Of a DNA stretch of 64,000 bases, positions 7,259 through 16,124 are shown one piece after another. A program made the translations under genes and the position numbers. The stretch comes from Enterococcus faecalis_A. Its GTDB lineage: Bacteria; Bacillota; Bacilli; Lactobacillales; Enterococcaceae. Position 1 is the first letter of the stretch. Every line of letters starts with the position of its first letter. Under the pieces are notes generated by a model that ran no database searches, was not told where the DNA came from, and saw only the letters and a list, made by a program, of their open reading frames with translations. The stretch is from the NCBI GenBank assembly GCA_051295955.1, contig JBPDWA010000002.1, positions 186,001-250,000 on the forward strand. The letters are read 5' to 3'.

Positions 7259-8595
7259 AAAAGCCAAAAAAGGATCTACTACTGTTAACGTTGTTGCCCT
7301 TGGTAGCCCTTGGTATTGGTAAACAAGGAACAGTAACAGAAAAAATTGTAAAAAGAATCGTAGGTATGGACGTCGAATCCTATATTCATCAAAAAGAACA
7401 GCATATAAATGCTATCAATGATAATCAAAAAAATGAAGGGAACCACAATCTCATTTCCTATCAAGCAGCAGAGCCTGTATCAAACTTGCAAACGGTAGCG
7501 CCGCTTCCAGCAAGTGATCAACATGGTAATGATACAGAATCAAGTTCAGAAACTACGGGAAGTTCTGACAGCCATGCAGCTCCAGAAGATTTGACTGACG
7601 AAGCAACTAAAGCTAATGATAGTGCTCAACCAGAAGCACCAACTATTAGTTCAAGTGAAGCTGCTGATACGCAATCAACGCCAGCTGAATCGACGAAACC
7701 AGTCGAATCGACACCTCCTGAAAAAGCTCCTGCACCAACCCAATCACAACCAACAACAAAAGAAGACCAACAATCGGAAACAGTCACAGAAAAAACAGTA
7801 TCAACAATTGATGAACAACAAGTGAAAGAAAATTTTCAATTTTCAGTCAAAGTTAACTTGACCACTAGTCAATTCATCGAAAAAATTGGTAAAGATGCTC
7901 AAGAAATTTCTTGGAAAAATAATTTGTATGCTTCAGTTATGATCGCTCAAGCTATCTTAGAAACAGGGTCCGGAAATAGCGCCTTGTCCAGTGCTCCAAA
8001 TTATAATTTATTTGGAATTAAAGGAAGTTACAAAGGAGAAAAAGTTACTTTTAAAACACAAGAAGATCGTGGGGATGGTACGCTGTATACGATTTCTTCT
8101 GACTTTAGAAAGTACCCAAGTTATCGCGAATCATTGAACGATTACGCTATGCTTTTACGTGATGGTCTTAGTGGCAATGCAAATTTTTATGCTCCCGTTT
8201 GGAAAACCAATGCAGCTACCTATCAAGTTGCTACAAAATGGTTAATCGGTCGCTATGCCACTGATACAAACTATAATAAAAAATTAAATGCCTTGATTGA
8301 AGCTTACCAGCTAACGAAATATGATGGACAGCCTAAAGCAGACAAAACGAAAGAACAATCAAAGGAAAAACAGCAAACAACAAAAGAGACAAAAAAAACA
8401 GCTGAGGTAAGTAGTAACAATGCCACATTAGCTGGGTTAAACAATCAAAATGAATTAGTAAGAGGCACTTTTTTTAGAAAAACTCCAGCGGCTGTTCAAA
8501 CGGTTCAATCACAATCTAAAAAACAAGCCAATAGTTATGCAAATACCGTTTTAGGTAGTTCCTATATTGATCGTGAGGGCAACCAATATGACTAA
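7255..8595 (+). CDS. GH73 glucosaminidase-type peptidoglycan hydrolase
   Basis: 446 residues. An N-terminal hydrophobic stretch (DLLLLTLLPLVALGIG) exports or anchors the protein. A long Ser/Thr/Pro/Glu-rich linker (about 70-185) is followed by a GH73 N-acetylglucosaminidase-like domain (about 197-365). The motif AILETGSGNS carries the presumed catalytic Glu236, and YNLFGIKGSYKG and YRYPSYRESL-like segments are conserved in this family. No LysM or SH3 wall-binding repeats are present. Location inside the pilus operon, coupled to the previous gene, suggests a dedicated enzyme that opens the wall for the pilus fibre. That function is inferred. Confidence 0.85.
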   Translation: MKKPKKDLLLLTLLPLVALGIGKQGTVTEKIVKRIVGMDVESYIHQKEQHINAINDNQKNEGNHNLISYQAAEPVSNLQTVAPLPASDQHGNDTESSSETTGSSDSHAAPEDLTDEATKANDSAQPEAPTISSSEAADTQSTPAESTKPVESTPPEKAPAPTQSQPTTKEDQQSETVTEKTVSTIDEQQVKENFQFSVKVNLTTSQFIEKIGKDAQEISWKNNLYASVMIAQAILETGSGNSALSSAPNYNLFGIKGSYKGEKVTFKTQEDRGDGTLYTISSDFRKYPSYRESLNDYAMLLRDGLSGNANFYAPVWKTNAATYQVATKWLIGRYATDTNYNKKLNALIEAYQLTKYDGQPKADKTKEQSKEKQQTTKETKKTAEVSSNNATLAGLNNQNELVRGTFFRKTPAAVQTVQSQSKKQANSYANTVLGSSYIDREGNQYD

Positions 8596-9604
8596 AAGAA
8601 CACTAGAGTATGAGCGCAATGAGCGCAAAACCACCACTACTAAGAAAAAAGTTCGGCCATCACTTAACCAAGAACAGCGCAAGCCTAAAAAAAGACCGCG
8701 ACCGGTTGAAGCAACCGGAGCGATGAGCCAAACGGCTCGCAAACCAATTCGTGAAAAGGATTCGGTTAGAAGACGACCGACAGCTGCTGGTGAGTCAAAG
8801 TCTATACATCCCCCAAAAGCATTACCTTCTAAAGTAACAAAAAAGAGACCGTCAAATGGACAAGGCAACTCAGAAGTTGTTAATAAAAAAAAGCTTCAAC
8901 AGCGAAATGCTCAACAAATGGTGTCCAAAAAGGCTCCAACTAAACGAAAACCAATAAGTCAAGGCAACGCTTCTAGGCGTCCTGTTTCAAAAACAGCGCC
9001 CGCTGCTCCAAAGCTTTCGGAAAAAGCTAAGTCTAAATTATCTCGGACAGAGATACATGCCGAAAAGCAACCAAAGCAACCGCGCAGTAACTTCAAAAAA
9101 GTTTTTAGTATTGCGTACCATTTGCTGATTACTTTTTTTCTATTACTATTGTTCGCCTTGGGTACAATCTTCGTTCTTTTCCGTACTGAAACGTCAATCT
9201 TCCATTATCAATTGATCAGTGTTAATGATAACAGTATGGCTATCAAAGAACAGGCGAATATCCATACTGGCGATTTACTTGTTGTGAAGCAACAATCATT
9301 TAATCAACTTAAAGTATCGGATATCGTTACTTTCAGAGATGCTGTTAATATGCAGTACACAACAAGAAGAATAACTGGCTTTGAAGTGAATGACAGCCAA
9401 AAATATTTGCTTGTTCAAGGGGATGCCCAAGCTTTTCCGGAAGAAGCAGTTGCTGCTAATCAAATTGTCGGTAAAGTTTCAATACGTATAGCAAAATTGG
9501 CATCTATTTTTAGTTTTGTACAGGAAAATATATTTTTAGTCCTGGCATTTTGTCTGACTTTCATTATTTTGCTCATTCTTTTAAGAGTCTTTCTAATTCA
9601 TTAA
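8588..9604 (+). CDS. SipW-like signal peptidase I (S26B) with long basic N-terminal extension
   Basis: 338 residues from the ATG at 8588, which overlaps the end of the hydrolase gene by 8 bases and has GAGGGC upstream. Residues 1-165 form a disordered Lys/Arg/Thr/Pro-rich tail, predicted cytoplasmic. A membrane segment follows (LLITFFLLLLFALGTIFVLF), then the peptidase domain with the serine motif NSM at Ser216, HTGDLLVVK, SDIVTF and VQGDAQ blocks, and a C-terminal membrane segment. In S26B enzymes the second catalytic residue is the His of T-H-R-I; here the segment reads TTRRI, with Arg260 in place of His. It may be inactive or use another base. The likely client is the next gene product or the pilins' accessory proteins. 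Confidence 0.8.
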   Translation: MTKRTLEYERNERKTTTTKKKVRPSLNQEQRKPKKRPRPVEATGAMSQTARKPIREKDSVRRRPTAAGESKSIHPPKALPSKVTKKRPSNGQGNSEVVNKKKLQQRNAQQMVSKKAPTKRKPISQGNASRRPVSKTAPAAPKLSEKAKSKLSRTEIHAEKQPKQPRSNFKKVFSIAYHLLITFFLLLLFALGTIFVLFRTETSIFHYQLISVNDNSMAIKEQANIHTGDLLVVKQQSFNQLKVSDIVTFRDAVNMQYTTRRITGFEVNDSQKYLLVQGDAQAFPEEAVAANQIVGKVSIRIAKLASIFSFVQENIFLVLAFCLTFIILLILLRVFLIH

Positions 9605-9637
9605 AAAAAATAACGCATAATCTAAAAGGTGAAATTA

Positions 9638-10945
9638 TTGAAAACTGCTAAAAAAAAGCTGAAAGAATGGCTGTTGCTTTTTTTTACGATCTTATTCATT
9701 GTTTTAGCAACGCTCATTTGGCAAAAAGTTCAAACAGGAAAAGTAACACAAATAACAAAAGAAGCCCAAATTGTTCAGCAAATAAAAGTTATCGAAAAGT
9801 GGCAGGAAACGACAGATTCAGAAAAAAAAACGATTAATAAAACAATTAAAGTAGCAAATTCCAGCCAAGTACCGGTCTTTGTCCGGGCTTCTTTTGAAGA
9901 GGTTTTTCGTTATTTAGCTCGATATGGGCAAGAGAGTCAAAAAGACCTGCCTTTACCTGCTTCCTTAACTAAGCAAGTTTTTGTTGAAGCAGATTTACCG
10001 GTATTAGAGCCTTTCAACCAAAACCAATTAAGCACAGATGGCTTTGTTAACGTTACTGAGCAAGTACGAGGATTAGAGAACATCAATAAGCAATATGGCG
10101 GTAAAATAACGGTTTGGCTTAAAAAAAAAGCTACCGATGACACTGAACTGCTTGATACTTTTGAAGATTGTTATGAAAAAAATTTTTTCTATGTTTTTGA
10201 CTATAATCAGCAAACAGTTATGCAAAAAATGAGTGGTACCCTTCATTTATTAAATCCACAGGTGACTAAAGTCAGTGATTGGAGATTTGAAGCGCTCCAC
10301 TTACGTTACCATGTATTTTTAGACGGCTATCGTTTTGTAACCAAAAATTGGGCGCACTCTCAATTGCCAAGTCCTTATGAAGCAGCTGAAACAAATGCTG
10401 CTACTGGTTTTACGGTTTTGGGACATCGGGGAGTACGCAACGGGGAAGCATTTGATTACCAACTCACGGCAACTGGTTTGGGAGTAAATCACTTATTGAC
10501 CCCGACAATCAGTACTTTTCCGTATGGGGAAGGAAAGTATCCTAATCATCAGTACAATCGTTTCTCTAGTTTTATCTTTTCCGATCAAACACACCAAGAT
10601 GATCGTATTATGATTCAGTTTGGAGAATTGAGTGATTTTACGAATATCAAAGCTAACACATGGATCTATAATCCCGATGACGGTTGGTTTTATTATGCGG
10701 CCCGGCTTAATCAGCAGCATCAAGCCACAGAGGAATCTGGAGTTACGACGTCGTTAATTAAAAGTGTTGATTATGGTAAACATGTAGCAGCTAACTCATT
10801 CATCCATTATGAGTTACTCCCAAAAGTCGAAGTCGTCCAAGTCAACGACCCAACAGCGTTGCAACGAACGTTTCTCTTGCAAAAAAACGGCTCCGAAAAT
10901 AAAGCATCAAAAGCTATTTTGTCTTATCTCACGGGGTTACAATGA
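9638..10945 (+). CDS. Exported protein resembling SipW-dependent substrates
   Basis: About 435 residues. TTG at 9638 is preferred because AAAAGGTG lies 6 bases before it; GTG at 9629 would have its start inside that site. An N-terminal membrane segment (WLLLFFTILFIVLATLIW) precedes a large extracytoplasmic domain. The block VANSSQVPVFVRASFEE resembles the 'VKNTGNVPAYVRV' pattern of TasA/BsaA-like proteins released by SipW-type peptidases, and the gene follows such a peptidase directly. No sortase signal. It may be a wall-spanning or pilus-associated structural protein; the family assignment is tentative. Confidence 0.6.
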   Translation: MKTAKKKLKEWLLLFFTILFIVLATLIWQKVQTGKVTQITKEAQIVQQIKVIEKWQETTDSEKKTINKTIKVANSSQVPVFVRASFEEVFRYLARYGQESQKDLPLPASLTKQVFVEADLPVLEPFNQNQLSTDGFVNVTEQVRGLENINKQYGGKITVWLKKKATDDTELLDTFEDCYEKNFFYVFDYNQQTVMQKMSGTLHLLNPQVTKVSDWRFEALHLRYHVFLDGYRFVTKNWAHSQLPSPYEAAETNAATGFTVLGHRGVRNGEAFDYQLTATGLGVNHLLTPTISTFPYGEGKYPNHQYNRFSSFIFSDQTHQDDRIMIQFGELSDFTNIKANTWIYNPDDGWFYYAARLNQQHQATEESGVTTSLIKSVDYGKHVAANSFIHYELLPKVEVVQVNDPTALQRTFLLQKNGSENKASKAILSYLTGLQ

Positions 10946-10984
10946 TTCAGTACTTAAAAAAAATATAGTAGGGAAGCAGTTGTT

Positions 10985-11071
10985 ATGGTGAAAAATAGTG
11001 TAGCAGAGGGAAATAAGAGCTTTTTCAAAAACAATTGGCGGACATTCGTTAGTCTAATTATTTGTAAATAG
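10985..11071 (+). CDS. Possible 28-residue peptide
   Basis: A short ATG-TAG frame (MVKNSVAEGNKSFFKNNW... ending LIICK) is preceded by AGGGAAG about 9 bases upstream and ends 8 bp before the next pilin gene. It looks like the truncated start of a small membrane protein, or a coupling leader for the pilin. Weakly supported. Confidence 0.3.
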   Translation: MVKNSVAEGNKSFFKNNWRTFVSLIICK

Positions 11072-11079
11072 GTGAAAAA

Positions 11080-11832
11080 ATGAAAAAAAAAACCAAAACC
11101 AAAAAAAGTTCCACCTTATTTTTTACGAATGAGCAAGGCTTTTCATTTATTGAGATTTTAGGTGCGATTGTAATTTTAGGTATTTCACTAATATTAATAG
11201 CTTCAATGATTTTTCAAAATAGAAAAGCGATTGCATTGAATACCCAAAGAGAAGAAGCGATTGCCGTTCGTGATGATATCAAAGAATGGCTATCTTATAA
11301 AGCTCAAATTCAAGATATAACCAATCTTAATCAATGGGTTTATTTATTTGGAGATACAAATGCACGTCAACGTCATTTCATATTGGATAATTCTGGTATT
11401 CAGTATGAAGCGGGAAAAGCCAAATATGGTGAAATTCCCATTGACGAATCGGATACCAGACGTGGACGCTTTATTAGGAAAGTTCAGTATGATCCACCTA
11501 CTGGCAGCTTTTTGCCTGCAGTTCTTGCTGAAGATGAAAATAATAAATTGTATATGGGTCAATATTTGACGGAGACGGGAACTGCGACCAACTATCTGGT
11601 GAAGGTGTTAGTGACAAAAATAGCACAAGAGACAGGAGGCACAATTGCAGATGCAAGATCGGTGACGAATCGTTCAGCCGATATCGTATTGCTTGATTCC
11701 TATTTTGAACGACCAGGGTACTATGATACGCGTAACGATGGTGTTCTGTTGACGATTCAAATTTTCGACAAAGTGACAGGACGCTTTTTAACGGAAACCT
11801 ACCTTAATTGGGTAGCGGGGACAAATATATGA
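11080..11832 (+). CDS. Type IV minor prepilin (PilV/GspI-J-like)
   Basis: 250 residues. A 20-residue basic leader ends in EQG, followed by FSFIEILGAIVILGISLILI. The cut after Gly20 leaves Phe1 and the conserved Glu5, then a hydrophobic helix. This is the class III prepilin signature processed by PilD. The C-terminal globular part (about 185 residues) has no recognised adhesin domain. The start codon is followed by a run of ten A, a possible slippage site. It heads a block of three overlapping or closely spaced prepilin genes upstream of pilB, where minor pilins that prime assembly are usually found. Confidence 0.9.
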   Translation: MKKKTKTKKSSTLFFTNEQGFSFIEILGAIVILGISLILIASMIFQNRKAIALNTQREEAIAVRDDIKEWLSYKAQIQDITNLNQWVYLFGDTNARQRHFILDNSGIQYEAGKAKYGEIPIDESDTRRGRFIRKVQYDPPTGSFLPAVLAEDENNKLYMGQYLTETGTATNYLVKVLVTKIAQETGGTIADARSVTNRSADIVLLDSYFERPGYYDTRNDGVLLTIQIFDKVTGRFLTETYLNWVAGTNI

Positions 11833-11853
11833 TATGAAGGGAGGAAGGGTTTG

Positions 11854-12543
11854 ATGCTGGGGCAATTAAAAGATGAACGAGGCTTGAGTTTAGTTGAGTT
11901 ACTAGGCGTGATCTCACTGTTAGGCATCATTTCTGCCTTGTTTTCTGGAACTTTCTATCTAATTGTTCAGGCCTCTTCCTTTCAAGGTCAAATTGTCGCC
12001 TATCAGCAGACTGCTAATCAGATTCGAACACAAGTGGAAGCCATTACGCGAATTGATGGTATCTATCAGCGAGCCGGCTATTTAGGTAAATATGATAGTA
12101 AAAAATTTCAAGAAGAGCACATTGTCAAAGTAGTATCAGCTGATCAAAGAGAAGAATTAGCATTAACTAGTGAAGGTGCTAATCAGCTTTACTTGACGAA
12201 TATTAACGATACGTTAAATCAACAAGGCCAATTATATCAACTTAAGAATCCACAAGTTAAACTGAAATTTATTCAGCAAAAGAATGAAAATGAAGCAACC
12301 AAAACACACTATTATATGCCAAATTATCGTGATACCTTTACAATCCAAACAAAGTGCTTTTTGCTTTTTTATAAAGGAACAATTGATTTTGATAAATATT
12401 ATAACAGCCAAACTGGTTGGTGGCAGTTAGATAAATTGCAGCAAGAAAATCAACACAGCATTGTCTATCAACGTAGTTTTACAGTCACCTATCGTGATGA
12501 TGAAAAAGCAAGTGGAGGTGTTCCGGGAAATGGTAGATGGTGA
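11854..12543 (+). CDS. Type IV minor prepilin
   Basis: 229 residues. A short leader MLGQLKDERG precedes LSLVELLGVISLLGIISALF, so the mature protein has Leu1 and Glu5. GGGAGGAAGGG lies directly upstream of the ATG at 11854. The remaining 190 residues form a soluble domain rich in Gln and Lys, similar in size to GspJ/PilW-type minor pilins. The gene overlaps the next one by 14 bp, which indicates coupled translation and a shared complex. Confidence 0.88.
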   Translation: MLGQLKDERGLSLVELLGVISLLGIISALFSGTFYLIVQASSFQGQIVAYQQTANQIRTQVEAITRIDGIYQRAGYLGKYDSKKFQEEHIVKVVSADQREELALTSEGANQLYLTNINDTLNQQGQLYQLKNPQVKLKFIQQKNENEATKTHYYMPNYRDTFTIQTKCFLLFYKGTIDFDKYYNSQTGWWQLDKLQQENQHSIVYQRSFTVTYRDDEKASGGVPGNGRW

Positions 12544-14523
12544 TAATAACGAATCCGGTTTTGCGTTACTCTATGCTTTAGGAGCGATCGTTCTATCTAC
12601 TTTGATGATTGGAACAATCTTTTTATTGGCTCGGACGGTATTTTCCCAGATTGAAACGATCGACCGGTTTAGCAGAGTTCAGGACGTGCAGGAGTTTGCG
12701 TTACAACAAGCAACAAACACGATCAAAAAGAAAATCAATTCGGAACTTAATATAATGAAGACTGTTTCTTTAGGCTCGGACGAAAAAAAATTAAACAATA
12801 CGTTCAAGATTGGTTTGAAGATTTTTCTGTTCAACAATCGGCAATTGGCTCAAACAAGCAGTTTTCTTATAAAGTATCATTGGATCCTGACAAAAAATTT
12901 CAAGCTCAAGTCATATTACCTTATGTGATGCAACAAGCGAGTGGAGAACAAGGGTGGCGCCAAGCTACTACATATTTGCCAAAAGTCGTCAATGTAGAAC
13001 TCACATTTCACTTAGCTTCTGAAGTAGAGGAGACAGTTAAAGGGGAAGTTAGGACTAGCCAAGCCACTAGCGAGTATGTGTATCAAGTTCAGTGGCAAGA
13101 AGTGGATTTTCAACAAACAATCACCAAGATGGATATTTGGCGTTATGTCTTTTATTCTTATCTGTTACCTACTAACGAGCAAAATATTTCAGCAGATGCT
13201 TGGCTGCGTAAAATGGATGAAGTCTATCATTATCAAGCGAATCCGCAGCCTTTTAACTATGAGTATGATTACCAGGACGATGTTAATCTAGGGTATAGTA
13301 CTGATGTAAGAGCTTCGCGTTTATTGGATTTTACGACTAAACCACTAGCCAAAAATATACATTTTCACGGGTCTTTATTTGCTGAAAATGGTCTTCAAAT
13401 AAATGATTCATCAAGTGGAAGAGGACATTTTGAGGTGGATGGCTTATTAGTTATTAAAAACCAGCCTGGTGCAGGACCTTTAAATGGCTTGAATTTTATT
13501 GAAAACTTTCCATTCTCTGCGGGTGTTGGTACCTATGTTGATTTAGCCGGTGATGATGCACGCTTAATTCTTATAAATGAGAATTCGGGCTATTCTACCG
13601 GAAACCTTCTGATTAATAATACCAATAGTGGCAATCAAAAACGAGCTGCTCAGCAAGGCTTCTTATTAGGCAATGGCTCCTTGAATATAAAGAAAGATGC
13701 TTTTGCAGTACTGTTTAATTATGATTCTTACTTTGGTGCAAAATCCAACCCTAATGACTTACTTTGGACTCCTTTTAACGGTGGTCATTTTGTTTTAGCT
13801 AGCTCTAACTTTTATGCTGGTGCTGTGAATGAAAACAATGACCTTCGTTCCGCAAAAGACACTAGCCGTCAAATATCGGTAGCAGGAAACTTTATGATAA
13901 CAAATGCAAAACTTTCCAGCACAACTGGTGTTCAAGGGTATGCCTACTTTGATGAAAGTCACGGATTTTCACTGCCAAATCAGCCTTCGCGTCTGACGTT
14001 ATCCGGCACGAATACTTCTATGACTGTTAACGGAAGTACTTTTATCGATGCACCCAAAACGACGCGTAGAGAATCCAGCACTGACCTGCAGCAAATGGGT
14101 GCACCATTTAATCATTATTACATGAACAGTGAATATTGGAATTCAATTACGCTAAAAGATGGTGCTCAGTTGAATTTAGATTATACCGGTGTTGAGCCAT
14201 TTGTCTTACAAGTGGAGCCTTCATCTCGAATTTCTATGCGGCTTTTACCGGGACTAGCATTTTTTGATACGACTTTTTTAGAAGAGGCTTATCATTATAA
14301 ACGTCTTAAAGGTCAAGTGTTACTGAAGCCTGCTAATGTGACCGATCAAGAACAGCTAATTGAGAAATTGTCAATGTTACACATTCCTTACAAGTTGGTG
14401 AACAATGAGGCGCTAGTTGAAGACGGTGTCGTATCTATATTGGTGACCAACAGTGGGGCAATTGCTGAATCTAGCCAAATGATTGTGAGAACGTTTGACT
14501 TTGTTCGCAAGGTGAACAACTAA
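12530..14523 (+). CDS. Large GspK/PilX-like minor prepilin, frameshifted at an A8 tract
   Basis: The ATG at 12530 follows GGAGGTG and lies inside the end of the previous pilin gene. The leader MVDGDNNESG is followed by FALLYALGAIVLSTLMIG, a prepilin helix that has Tyr instead of Glu at position 5, as in GspK-type tip pilins. At the run of eight A (12783-12790) the frame breaks: frame one runs on to a stop at 12928, whereas the coherent ectodomain continues in the -1 frame (KKIKQYVQDWF...) to 14523. Nine A would give one protein of 664 residues. The ectodomain of about 570 residues is rich in Asn/Gly/Ser with repeated beta-strand-like units, suggesting a modular tip adhesin. It may be a pseudogene, a slippage-expressed gene, a phase-variable gene or a sequencing error. 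Confidence 0.75.
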
Positions 14524-14556
14524 TAAATTGAAATTAAAAGAAAAGGAGAAGTGCTT

Positions 14557-16104
14557 GTGAGAGTTCGTGAAGGAAAACAGACAAATAAGACAGTACCTAA
14601 AAGAGCGACAACTAAAAGACCTGCTGGCTCTGAACCATTAAATCTATTTAATATTCATGTTGACCAAGATGTCTTGTCGCTGATCCCGCGTGCTTTCGCT
14701 AAACAGTACAATGTTTTTCCTATAGAAAAAAGAGGTAAGCGTTTATCCGTTGCTATGAGCGATACTCGGGATTATAACACGATTAACGAGTTAAGGTTAA
14801 TTACTGGATTATTAATTCGTCCGATAAAAGCCAATGGAAGAGATATTCAACAGCTAATTGTGAGAGATTATCCTTCAGAAATTAATTTAGAAGGCTTGCA
14901 AGAAGAAACTGAGTCTTCGACAGTGGAGATGGATAACAGAAGTGGCGAATCACCAATCATTAAATTGGTGAACACACTACTTCAAGATGCTATTGATCGA
15001 GGAGCTAGCGATATACATTTTGATCCTCAGGAAAAATACTTAACGGTCCGAATTCGTGTTGACGGTGAGCTGCGCAAGCTAGAAACGCTGCCTAAAAATA
15101 TTCAAGCAGGAGTTATTTCCCGTTTGAAAATTATTTCTTCGTTAGACATTACGGAAACCCGGGTACCTCAGGATGGGCGAGCGATGATAAAAAATGGCAG
15201 ACATGTTGTAGACTTACGGGTTTCAGTACTACCAGTTATTCACGGCGAAAAAATAGTTATTCGAATTTTAGATCGCTCTAGTGGTATTCGGAAATTGGAA
15301 GACTTCTATTTTGCGGATGGTATGTTAGAGGAGTTTCGACGGTTATTGCGCAATCCCCACGGCATCATCTTGGTAACTGGACCGACTGGTTCGGGGAAAT
15401 CTTCTACGTTATATGCAGCTATTCAAGAACTAAATCAACCCAACGTCAACATTATAACTGTTGAAGATCCGGTGGAATACCAATTAGAGGGTATTAACCA
15501 AGTGGCGGTCAACAGTAACGTAGGATTGACATTTGCCAGCGGTCTTCGCTCTATTTTAAGGCAAGATCCTAATATTGTGATGGTGGGAGAAATTCGTGAT
15601 GGCGAAACTGCTGAAATCGCTATTCGGGCTTCTATGACGGGTCACTTAGTAATATCTACGCTGCATACCAATGATTCAGTTAGCACTATCAATCGGCTAA
15701 TGGATATGGGAGTGGATACCTTTTTAATCGCAAACTCTTTAGAAGGTGTATTAGCTCAACGTTTAGTTCGGACGATTTGTAGCTCTTGTAAAGTGAAGGA
15801 GCCACCAACCGATGAAGAGCGACACTTCTTAGCAGAAATTGGCGTTGAAGTTTCTCAATTGGCTAAAGGCAAAGGGTGTGCCAAATGTAGTTACACCGGC
15901 TATAAAGGTCGAATGGCCGTCCAAGAACTTTTAACCGTTACGCCTGAATTACGACGTTTGATTACAGAAGGGGCAAATAATGAAGAACTAATGGCTCACG
16001 TCCAAGCTGCTGGAATGTCTTTTTTAATTGATGATGGGTTATCAAAAGTTTTAGCGGGCTATACGACAATTGATGAAGTATTGAAAGTAGTTATGCAAGA
16101 ATAG
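14557..16104 (+). CDS. pilB: Type IV pilus assembly ATPase PilB (GspE family)
   Basis: 515 residues from the GTG at 14557, 8 bases after AAGGAG; another GTG at 14551 is too close to that site. It is the hexameric motor that extrudes pilin subunits from the membrane. A GspE N-terminal domain (about 30-110) is followed by the ATPase core: Walker A GPTGSGKSS at residues 275-283, Walker B region NIVMVGEIRDGE, His box HLVISTLHT, and the tetracysteine zinc site Cys408/Cys411/Cys441/Cys444, which is typical of assembly ATPases and absent from PilT. It heads the core machinery block, 33 bp after the large minor pilin. Confidence 0.95.
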   Translation: MRVREGKQTNKTVPKRATTKRPAGSEPLNLFNIHVDQDVLSLIPRAFAKQYNVFPIEKRGKRLSVAMSDTRDYNTINELRLITGLLIRPIKANGRDIQQLIVRDYPSEINLEGLQEETESSTVEMDNRSGESPIIKLVNTLLQDAIDRGASDIHFDPQEKYLTVRIRVDGELRKLETLPKNIQAGVISRLKIISSLDITETRVPQDGRAMIKNGRHVVDLRVSVLPVIHGEKIVIRILDRSSGIRKLEDFYFADGMLEEFRRLLRNPHGIILVTGPTGSGKSSTLYAAIQELNQPNVNIITVEDPVEYQLEGINQVAVNSNVGLTFASGLRSILRQDPNIVMVGEIRDGETAEIAIRASMTGHLVISTLHTNDSVSTINRLMDMGVDTFLIANSLEGVLAQRLVRTICSSCKVKEPPTDEERHFLAEIGVEVSQLAKGKGCAKCSYTGYKGRMAVQELLTVTPELRRLITEGANNEELMAHVQAAGMSFLIDDGLSKVLAGYTTIDEVLKVVMQE

Positions 16105-16124
16105 AAATAAATAAGGAGAGAAAG

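Noticed and set aside
7616..7825. Frame inside the hydrolase linker (69 codons)
   Set aside because: It is a Gln/Asn-rich shadow of the Ser/Thr/Pro/Glu linker in another frame.
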